Shown one piece after another: positions 31,298 to 37,823 of a stretch of 37,823 nt of DNA. The translations under genes were made by a program, and so were the position numbers. The stretch spans positions 1 through 37,823 of the forward strand of contig RECR01000096.1 in the NCBI GenBank assembly GCA_007693955.1. The letters run 5' to 3'. Position 1 is the stretch's first letter, and each line of letters starts with the position of its first letter. This stretch comes from Gloeocapsa sp. DLM2.Bin57. Its GTDB lineage: Bacteria; Cyanobacteriota; Cyanobacteriia; Cyanobacteriales; Gloeocapsaceae. The notes below the pieces were generated by a model. It was not told where the DNA came from and did no database searches. It worked only from the letters and a program-made list of their open reading frames with translations.

Positions 31298-33277
31298 ATG
31301 TTTATCCAGCAAATCTGCTCAAAATTGCAGTTTTTGTCTTGGGTAGTTACTCTTAGTATCTCTACTCTCGTTGTTTTACCGAGCCAATGTTACTCAGAAA
31401 CAACCGCTGAGATCAACACACAAACCGAGATTTTTTCTTACGATTTGTTAATAGCTGGTCAAGATATATCTACTAATATTTTGGTTCGGTCTTTATCCCA
31501 AGAAAAATCTAATCATAATCATTGGTTATTACCACTAGATAGGGTAGCCCAAGTCTTAAACCTGCAAGTTATTCCCGTTAATGAACAACAGCTAGAATTG
31601 CGATCGCCTGCTCAAGTTGTGCGTATTCCCACCCGAGAATTAGACTTAGATCCTCAATTAGGTTTGGTTGTTTCTCTCGCTAAACTTGAAGATTTATTAG
31701 CCATCAATAGTGAAGTTAATAACAATAGTCAAACTATTAATCTTACTCCCCAATGGTTAGCTTTGCGCACAGAAACTCTCGCTAGTCAAAGTGTTAATCT
31801 CCCTCCCTCCTCACCCCCAGAAATTGACGTTATTTCCCTTAATTCTCGGGATAATACTATCCTAGGTAAAGCTTTTGGCGGTGAGTGGTATGTTCGTACT
31901 TATCAACCCGATTTATTCAACCCTCGTTCTCTTTATATTCAGGATGCTAGATATACTTATCAGCATGATTCCGCTGATTATCTACTCGGGATACAACCTC
32001 AATCTTGGTTAGGACAATATCGCGGTAATTTTATCGGTTTTACCACTATCCAACGTTGGGGATTTAAACCTATTGCTAATGCTTCACCTTATTTAAATAT
32101 ACGTAATAGACTACAAGCTGACCAAGTAGGTAGAACTATTATGGGAACAACTACACCTGAAACAATAGTTAAACTGGTTAGAGTTAACTCTACTGAAGAA
32201 ATAGCCTCTACTGTAACTAATAATAGGGGTGTTTATCGCTTCGATAATATACCCACTCAACCAGGACAAATTACTCAATATCAATTATTATTCTACCACC
32301 AAGATAACCCTGAACCTATAGAAGTCAAAACTATTACCCTTAACACCATGTCCCATCAATTACCTAGGGGTGCATCAGCATTACTTATATCTGGTGGTAT
32401 AACTAAAGAAACTAATTTAGAACAAAGCTTGTTAGGTGGAATAGATGATTTACAAACAGAAATAGCTTATCGTTATGGTTTAACCGATGATTTAACTATT
32501 GCTGTTAATTTTGGTTATCACGAAACATGGCAAGGAGTAGGAGAATTACTCTATCAACCAACTAATTTTCCTCTACAAGTAACCTTATCTTTACTAAACT
32601 CTCCTAATATCGATGGGTTATATATGACTAGTCAAGTTAGGTTACAACCTGTTACTAATTTGATAGTAGATTTTAACAGCGATCGCCTGCGTCGGAATAT
32701 TGCTTTTAATTGGCAAGCCTTACCTAGCTTTAATATAACAGTTCGTGGTAATAATCATGAAAATAGTTGGCACAATAGTTTACGTTTAGCCTATCAAAAA
32801 GATTCTCTGGCTACTATCCTTACCTTAGACTTAAATCAACAACAAGAGATTAGCTGGAGTGTTACTTCTCGTTTAGGTCATTTGCAATTGAGTTACGCAG
32901 AATCACCTAATCGTCAACAAACAGAACTAAGTTATAATCTATTTCAATTAGCTAACGCAGGTCATGGTTATTGGTTATTTGTTCACTATGAAGCTTATCA
33001 ATTCCTAGACAATGATCACCATTTAACTACCATAGGTTGGCGTTATCGTTCCATCCCTGAAGCTGATACCCAAGGTTTTTGGGAGATTAGTTGTGGTTAT
33101 CGTGTAGGGAATCTCGGTAGTGGGGCAATTTTTACCCTCGCTAGAGAATTTGTCCCAGGATTACGGTTACAACTAGACTATAAAACGGTCTCAACTCTTA
33201 CTAATGAAGGAAGTTTTAGTATCAAAATAGTACCTAGTTTTAATATTTTTACCAATTCACGACAATGGGAATTTTAG
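31298..33277 (+). CDS. Usher-like outer-membrane beta-barrel protein
   Basis: The protein is 659 aa. After a signal region (LSWVVTLSISTLVVLPSQCYS) comes a beta-rich periplasmic part that defines or reads a short sequence context (YDLLIAGQDISTNILVRSLS; WLLPLDRVAQVLNLQVIP). A carboxypeptidase-regulatory/usher-like Ig segment follows near 285-345 (GTTTPETIVKLVRV; TNNRGVYRFDNIPTQPGQITQYQLLF), then repeated amphipathic strands to the end, with a terminal aromatic Phe (RQWEF) as in outer-membrane proteins. It resembles fimbrial usher (FimD/PapC)-like proteins of cyanobacteria. No chaperone or pilin genes are nearby, so its cargo, if any, is unknown. Confidence 0.65.
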   Translation: MFIQQICSKLQFLSWVVTLSISTLVVLPSQCYSETTAEINTQTEIFSYDLLIAGQDISTNILVRSLSQEKSNHNHWLLPLDRVAQVLNLQVIPVNEQQLELRSPAQVVRIPTRELDLDPQLGLVVSLAKLEDLLAINSEVNNNSQTINLTPQWLALRTETLASQSVNLPPSSPPEIDVISLNSRDNTILGKAFGGEWYVRTYQPDLFNPRSLYIQDARYTYQHDSADYLLGIQPQSWLGQYRGNFIGFTTIQRWGFKPIANASPYLNIRNRLQADQVGRTIMGTTTPETIVKLVRVNSTEEIASTVTNNRGVYRFDNIPTQPGQITQYQLLFYHQDNPEPIEVKTITLNTMSHQLPRGASALLISGGITKETNLEQSLLGGIDDLQTEIAYRYGLTDDLTIAVNFGYHETWQGVGELLYQPTNFPLQVTLSLLNSPNIDGLYMTSQVRLQPVTNLIVDFNSDRLRRNIAFNWQALPSFNITVRGNNHENSWHNSLRLAYQKDSLATILTLDLNQQQEISWSVTSRLGHLQLSYAESPNRQQTELSYNLFQLANAGHGYWLFVHYEAYQFLDNDHHLTTIGWRYRSIPEADTQGFWEISCGYRVGNLGSGAIFTLAREFVPGLRLQLDYKTVSTLTNEGSFSIKIVPSFNIFTNSRQWEF

Positions 33278-33371
33278 CAAAGTTAAAAAAGTATAAAATT
33301 AACCAGCCCATAGACCAAAATGTGAGAGATTAGCAGACAAGAATTTAAAATAACTCACAAGGATAAAAATT

Positions 33372-33710
33372 ATGGGTTGGTTAAGTAGAATATTTCCCGG
33401 AAGCAAAAAACCAGCAAAACCCCCCGCGGTTAAACAAGCTAAAACAGAAGTAGGTGAAGCAATCCCACCAGAAAGAGTTGGATTAGACGGTGAATACGAT
33501 CAAAGTGGATTAGCTAAAAGAGTTGTCCTAGCTTTTGATGATGATCCACAATTAGACGATTTAGAACGTCTCTGGGTAGCTCAAACAGGAACTACAGTAG
33601 TTCTTAAAGGGGAAGTACCCTCTCAAGACTATCTCAATAAAGCGATATCAATCGCTAAAGGTGTAGAAGGTGCAACAGCTGTAGATAGTTCCCAAGTAAA
33701 AGTAGGTTAA
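33372..33710 (+). CDS. BON-domain protein
   Basis: The protein is 112 aa. A short basic, proline-rich N-terminus (RIFPGSKKPAKPPAVKQAK) is followed by a BON domain (about 48-110): LAKRVVLAFDDDPQLDDLERLWVAQTGTTVVLKGEVPSQDYLNKAISIAKGVEGATAVDSSQVKV. BON domains bind phospholipid or protein surfaces and are often envelope-associated. There is no signal peptide, so a cytoplasmic or membrane-peripheral place is likely. An AAGGA ribosome site precedes the ATG. A 22-bp palindrome follows 7 nt after the stop. Confidence 0.85.
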   Translation: MGWLSRIFPGSKKPAKPPAVKQAKTEVGEAIPPERVGLDGEYDQSGLAKRVVLAFDDDPQLDDLERLWVAQTGTTVVLKGEVPSQDYLNKAISIAKGVEGATAVDSSQVKVG

Positions 33711-33717
33711 GAAAATG

Positions 33718-33739
33718 TCCACACTAATATTAGTGTGGA
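33718..33739. promoter_or_regulatory. Perfect 22-bp palindrome before secD
   Basis: The arms TCCACACTAAT and ATTAGTGTGGA are exact reverse complements with no spacer, between the BON gene and secD. No T run follows, so it may be an operator or an intrinsic hairpin rather than a standard terminator. Confidence 0.5.
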
Positions 33740-33787
33740 TCGAAAACGATAAAATAGAAAATATTTGTCGCAAAAACTGAACCAAGA

Positions 33788-35203
33788 ATGCAAAAACAGC
33801 GTCTGTTACTTTTTCTGATTCTGACTCTAGTCTTAGGGGCGATCGCCATCATCACCCAATTACCACCGCGGTTAGGATTAGACTTGAAAGGGGGGTCACA
33901 ATTAACCATCCAAGCTTTACCTAATGAAGAAAACGAGGTTATCGACGCTTTTTCCCTAAATTCCCTGAAAACAGTCTTAGAAAAACGAGTCAATAATCTC
34001 GGTGCTGCTGAACCAGTGATTCAAACTGTAGGAGAAGATAAAATTCTGGTACAATTACCAGGAGTAAACGATCCCACAGAAGCAGAAAGGGTTTTAGGAG
34101 GAACTGCTAAATTAGAGTTTCGAGAACAGAAAAGGGATACGGACGCTCAATTACAAGTAGAACTACAAATAAGAAGTCAAACGGAATTACAATTAGAACT
34201 ACTTAGACAAAGTCCCACCACAGCTGAACAACAAGCAGAAATCGCTAGATTAACCGAATCCCTACAAAACTCCAATCAAGCGTTATTAGAATTATTTGCA
34301 TCAGTAGATTTAACTGGAGCTAGTTTAATTGATGCGCGTCCTCAACCTCTACCCAATGGCAATAATTGGGAAGTAGCGATCGTCTTTGACTCAGAAGGTG
34401 GAGACAAATTCGCCCAATTAACCAAAGAAATAGCCGGAACAGGTCGCACCCTCGGTATTTTCCTAGATGATGTCTTATTAAGCGCACCAAGAGTAGGTCC
34501 TGAATACGCAGCTACAGGTATCTCAGGCGGAAGAGCAGTAATTAGTGGTAATTTTAACTTAGACTCGGCTAACGATCTAGCAGTACAAATTAAAGGAGGA
34601 GCACTACCTTTCCCTGTAGAAGTAGTAGAAAATCGTACCGTAGGTGCAACTTTAGGACAAGATAGCATTAGACGGAGTATCTACGCAGGATTAGCAGGGT
34701 TAATAGGAGTGCTAATTTTTATGGTAGCTTATTATAGGTTGCCTGGGTTAATCGCTGATGTCTCTTTAATAGTCTATACTCTCTTAACTCTGGCTAGTTT
34801 TTCTCTAGTAAATGTTACTCTGACTCTACCAGGGATAGCGGGGTTTATCTTAAGTATTGGTATGGCTGTAGATGCCAATGTGTTGATTTTTGAACGCACT
34901 AGAGAAGAGTTACGTAAGGGAAAAACTCTCTATAAGTCGGTAGAATCAGGTTTTTATCGCGCTTTTTCCAGTATCTTAGATAGTAATGTGACCACTCTGA
35001 TCGCTTGTTTTGCTCTATTCTGGTTAGGTTCAGGTTTAGTAAAAGGTTTTGCCCTCACTCTAGCGATTGGGGTATTAGTCAGTATGTTTACAGCTGTAAC
35101 TTGCAGTCGTACTTTGTTATTATTTGTGGTCTTGGGAATGCCTAAAGTCAGACAAAACCCTAAACTATTTTGCCCTAATCTTACCGTTTCCCCTAAATCT
35201 TAA
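33788..35203 (+). CDS. secD: Protein translocase subunit SecD
   Basis: The protein is 471 aa. It forms, with SecF, the proton-driven accessory complex that pulls proteins through SecYEG. One N-terminal membrane helix ([20 protein letters not shown]) and the D1 signature [13 protein letters not shown] are followed by a large periplasmic P1 domain. The C-terminal RND-type membrane block of about five helices follows, including [26 protein letters not shown] and the D4 motif [19 protein letters not shown]. Length is in the cyanobacterial range. It is followed 2 nt later by secF, so the two are translationally linked. Confidence 0.96.
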   Translation: MQKQRLLLFLILTLVLGAIAIITQLPPRLGLDLKGGSQLTIQALPNEENEVIDAFSLNSLKTVLEKRVNNLGAAEPVIQTVGEDKILVQLPGVNDPTEAERVLGGTAKLEFREQKRDTDAQLQVELQIRSQTELQLELLRQSPTTAEQQAEIARLTESLQNSNQALLELFASVDLTGASLIDARPQPLPNGNNWEVAIVFDSEGGDKFAQLTKEIAGTGRTLGIFLDDVLLSAPRVGPEYAATGISGGRAVISGNFNLDSANDLAVQIKGGALPFPVEVVENRTVGATLGQDSIRRSIYAGLAGLIGVLIFMVAYYRLPGLIADVSLIVYTLLTLASFSLVNVTLTLPGIAGFILSIGMAVDANVLIFERTREELRKGKTLYKSVESGFYRAFSSILDSNVTTLIACFALFWLGSGLVKGFALTLAIGVLVSMFTAVTCSRTLLLFVVLGMPKVRQNPKLFCPNLTVSPKS

Positions 35204-35205
35204 CC

Positions 35206-36135
35206 ATGAAAATAAGTGTAATTAAATATCAAAAGCTTTGGTGGGCAATTTCAGCAATGGCGATCGCCCTGAGTCTAGCTGCTATGTTTTTATCATGGCA
35301 ACAAATAAACGCACCCCTACGTCCTGGATTAGATTTTATTGGGGGAACTCGTTTACAATTAGAGTTAAACTGTGAACTAGAAAATAATTGTCCTCAACCT
35401 ATAGAATTAGCTACAGTCAGAGAAATTCTCACTAGTCAAGAATTAGCAGATAGCAGTGTTCAAAGAGTCGATAATTTTGGTATATCTATTCGCAGTAAAA
35501 ATATTAATGTAGAACAAAGAAGTAGGTTAATCTCAGCTTTAGAAGAAAGTATCGGGACTTTTGATCCTCAAAAAACTCAAATAGATACCGTAGGTCCAAC
35601 TATAGGGAAAGAGTTATTTAGATCGGGAACTTTAGCCTTAATAGTCTCTTTTTTGGGAATTATTGCTTATGTAAGCATTAGATTCCAGCTAGACTATGCT
35701 ATCTTCGCTATTATCGCCCTCTTCCACGACGTCTTTATTACCGCGGGAGTTTTCGCTATCCTAGGATTAGTGATTGGTTTAGAGGTAGATTCCCTATTTC
35801 TGGTAGCTTTACTCACGATTATCGGTTTTTCGGTCAATGATACGGTGGTTATTTACGATCGCATCAGAGAAATAGCTAAAGATCAACCAGAATTAGATAT
35901 CAGAGAAGTAGTTGATCTCGGGGTTAATCAAACTTTAGGGCGATCGATTAATACCACCATCACTACTCTTTTACCCTTAGTGACAATCTATATCTTTGGG
36001 GGAGAAACACTCAAATATTTTGCCTTAGCTTTGATTATCGGGTTTATTTGTGGTTCTTACTCCAGTATATTTATCGCCAGCACTTTGTTAGCATGGTGGA
36101 GGAATAGTCGCTCAAATCAATTAGCAGTAGAATAG
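35206..36135 (+). CDS. secF: Protein translocase subunit SecF
   Basis: The protein is 309 aa. First helix [17 protein letters not shown] is followed by [14 protein letters not shown], a small periplasmic domain (about 45-130), and five helices with [31 protein letters not shown] and the D4 motif [20 protein letters not shown]. This is the standard SecF layout. It is spaced 2 nt from secD upstream and 2 nt from the iron permease downstream, so all three are probably one transcript. Confidence 0.96.
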   Translation: MKISVIKYQKLWWAISAMAIALSLAAMFLSWQQINAPLRPGLDFIGGTRLQLELNCELENNCPQPIELATVREILTSQELADSSVQRVDNFGISIRSKNINVEQRSRLISALEESIGTFDPQKTQIDTVGPTIGKELFRSGTLALIVSFLGIIAYVSIRFQLDYAIFAIIALFHDVFITAGVFAILGLVIGLEVDSLFLVALLTIIGFSVNDTVVIYDRIREIAKDQPELDIREVVDLGVNQTLGRSINTTITTLLPLVTIYIFGGETLKYFALALIIGFICGSYSSIFIASTLLAWWRNSRSNQLAVE

Positions 36136-36137
36136 GA

Positions 36138-37757
36138 ATGTTTAATGTTTGGACAGCTTTCGTATTGGCGATCGCTGCTTTAATCGCTACCCCTGTTATC
36201 TTTGTCTTAAGCAGTATCTTTACAGACGCAGGGGAAATTTGGCAACATTTAGCTAGTACAGTACTTCCAGGTTATATCACTAACTCCCTATGGTTGATGT
36301 TGGGAGTAACTATAGGTGTTCTCGTGATCGGAGTAGGTACAGCTTGGTTAGTGACCATGTGTAACTTTTGGCTACGGGGTGTATTTGAGTGGGCTTTACT
36401 ATTACCCCTAGCAGCACCTGCTTACCTACTAGCTTATACTTACACTAATATGCTAGATTATTTCGGTCCAGTACAAACAACTTTACGCAATATCTTTGGT
36501 TGGACTAGTGTAAGGGATTACTGGTTTCCCAATATTCGTTCTCTGTGGGGGGCGATCGCCATGTTAATCCTCGTCTTATATCCCTACGTCTATTTATTAG
36601 CCAGAGTAGCTTTTCTAGAACAATCTGTTTGTACTACAGAAGCTAGTCGCTCTTTGGGTTGTACACCCTGGCGCAGTTTTTGGACGATCGCCCTCCCTTT
36701 AGCGCGTCCTTCGATTATGGCGGGTTTAGCTTTAGCTTTGATGGAAACCCTCAACGATTTTGGGACAGTATCTTATTTCGGGGTGAGTACTTTCACCACA
36801 GGAATTTATCGTACTTGGATTGGCATGGGAGAAAGGGTAGCAGCTGCACAACTAGCAGCTTTTTTAATGTTCTTTGTTTTATTCTTAATCATCCTGGAAA
36901 GATGGTCACGTAGTCAAGCCCGTTATTATCAATCAGGAAGTAATCAACAACAGATACAGCGATATCAACTTAATTATCTTCGTGGTAGTTTAGCTTGGTT
37001 GATCTGTTTTTTACCCCTAGCTTTGGGATTTTTACTACCTGGTGTATATTTACTGGATATGACTGTGAATAACTTAGATCAAGCTTTTGAAAACAATTTT
37101 TGGCAGTTAGCTAACAATAGTTTAATCTTAGCTAGTTTAAGCGCTGTTATCGCTGTGGTTATTTCCCTGATTATCGCCTATATTCAAAGACTACAAGGTC
37201 AATCATTGGTTAATATGGCGGTTAGAATCGCGAGTATGGGTTACGCTATTCCTGGTTCGGTGATTGCAGTGGGAGTATTAATACCCATGGGAAGATTGGA
37301 TAACTTGTTAATCCAAGGGTTATCTAATCTAAATGTAACGATCGGATTAATCTTTTCAGGAACGATTGTAGCCCTAATCTTTGCTTATCTAGTACGCTTT
37401 TTTGCTGTGTCTTTTGGGGCGATCGAATCAAGTTTACAGAAGATTAAACCCAGTTTAGACGAAGCAGCTAGGAGTTTAGGCTATAATCCTTTGAGAACTT
37501 TAATTGAAATCCATACACCCTTAATGTGGGGAGGAATTTTAACCGCGGGAATGTTAGTTTTTGTCGATGTGATGAAGGAATTACCCGCAACCTTAGTGAT
37601 GAGACCTTTTAATTTTGATACTTTAGCCATTAGGGTTTTTCAATACGCTTCCGATGAAAGATTACGTGAAGCGTCAGCACCAGCTTTAGCGATCGTTTTA
37701 GTAGGAATAATTCCCGTGATTTTTCTCTCGGTAAAAATTGCTAATCAAAAAAGTTAG
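36138..37757 (+). CDS. futB: Ferric iron ABC transporter permease (FutB/FbpB type)
   Basis: The protein is 539 aa, a fused two-domain permease with about 12 membrane helices. Each half carries the cytoplasmic EAA loop that docks the ATPase: TTEASRSLGCTPWRSFWTIALPLARPSIMAG and LDEAARSLGYNPLRTLIEIHTPLMWGGILTAG, followed by KELPATLVMRPFNFDTLAIRV typical of iron permeases. It moves Fe3+ delivered by a periplasmic binding protein into the cytoplasm. The binding protein and ATPase genes are not in the window. Placement 2 nt after secF suggests cotranscription, which is unusual for an iron transporter. Symbol by family resemblance to Synechocystis FutB. Confidence 0.85.
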   Translation: MFNVWTAFVLAIAALIATPVIFVLSSIFTDAGEIWQHLASTVLPGYITNSLWLMLGVTIGVLVIGVGTAWLVTMCNFWLRGVFEWALLLPLAAPAYLLAYTYTNMLDYFGPVQTTLRNIFGWTSVRDYWFPNIRSLWGAIAMLILVLYPYVYLLARVAFLEQSVCTTEASRSLGCTPWRSFWTIALPLARPSIMAGLALALMETLNDFGTVSYFGVSTFTTGIYRTWIGMGERVAAAQLAAFLMFFVLFLIILERWSRSQARYYQSGSNQQQIQRYQLNYLRGSLAWLICFLPLALGFLLPGVYLLDMTVNNLDQAFENNFWQLANNSLILASLSAVIAVVISLIIAYIQRLQGQSLVNMAVRIASMGYAIPGSVIAVGVLIPMGRLDNLLIQGLSNLNVTIGLIFSGTIVALIFAYLVRFFAVSFGAIESSLQKIKPSLDEAARSLGYNPLRTLIEIHTPLMWGGILTAGMLVFVDVMKELPATLVMRPFNFDTLAIRVFQYASDERLREASAPALAIVLVGIIPVIFLSVKIANQKS

Positions 37758-37762
37758 CTTAA

Positions 37763-37817
37763 CCGCGAGAAGCCTCAAGCTTTATTTTCTCAAATAAGCG
37801 TGAGATGAATCGCGTCC
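37763..37817 (+). mobile_element. Candidate IS200/IS605 right end (TnpB omegaRNA-like scaffold), no transposase
   Basis: The order is GCGAGAAGCC, an imperfect 12-13 bp hairpin (37774-37787 with 37792-37804, loop TCTC), then ATGAATCGCGTCC. This layout is that of the structured 3' ends of cyanobacterial IS200/IS605 (TnpB) elements. The upstream gene is an ABC permease, not tnpB, so this would be a remnant or an isolated end. The resemblance is from memory, not a search. Confidence 0.4.
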
Positions 37818-37823
37818 TTATTT

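Noticed and set aside
33730-33993. Minus-strand 87-codon frame over the start of secD
   Set aside because: It overlaps a firmly identified gene and shows no family features.

Overview
The window is a chromosomal segment of a cyanobacterium. The evidence is the many HIP1 palindromes (GCGATCGC) scattered through genes, the AT-rich base composition, and the gene content: a PAM68-type photosystem II assembly factor, a tocopherol-pathway methyltransferase close to Synechocystis Sll0418, a TLP40/Sll0408-type lumenal cyclophilin, a FutB-type iron permease and several families seen mainly in cyanobacteria. No tRNA, rRNA, CRISPR array, prophage or intact insertion sequence was recognised. The species cannot be named from the sequence alone.

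Layout. 1-2300: a minus-strand operon of PrxQ/Bcp peroxiredoxin, a methyltransferase and methionine aminopeptidase. 2300-3851: a DUF364-type protein, rpsO and a PAM68-like gene on the plus strand. 3916-8219: a possible Pho box followed by a giant multi-domain secreted phosphatase/nuclease (about 1406 aa) with RTX-like C-terminal repeats. 8285-12843: an orphan antitoxin-like protein, a conserved membrane protein, a GT4 glycosyltransferase and htpG. 12903-14851: MPBQ/MSBQ methyltransferase and an MsrP-like molybdoenzyme as a tight pair. 14909-17580: the most interesting locus, a two-gene minus-strand operon. It encodes a Calx-beta protein with eight C-terminal TTxxxxEE-like repeats, followed 5 nt later by an ATP-grasp ligase. 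It looks like a graspetide (omega-ester peptide) system whose substrate is a large beta-sandwich protein rather than a short peptide. 17750-20716: bifunctional proline dehydrogenase/P5C dehydrogenase.

20749-24535: a two-gene unit with a TIR-like nucleotide-binding fold, a Mo-nitrogenase C-terminal-like protein, a radical SAM enzyme, a TPR protein, and a STAS-domain gene that has no ATG/GTG/TTG start and appears to begin at ATT behind a perfect Shine-Dalgarno. 24593-31194: carA, an HTH protein, an M20 amidohydrolase, an MntA/HepT toxin-antitoxin pair, a broken methyltransferase holding a hairpin element, thiL and a lumenal cyclophilin. 31298-37757: an usher-like outer-membrane protein without chaperone or pilin genes, a BON-domain protein, secD-secF and an iron ABC permease. 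The last 60 bases resemble the structured right end of an IS200/IS605 (TnpB omegaRNA-type) element.

Most genes are ordinary housekeeping in short operons. The accessory content is the graspetide-like locus, the RTX phosphatase, the TIR-like pair, the MntA/HepT module and the small decayed mobile-element traces.
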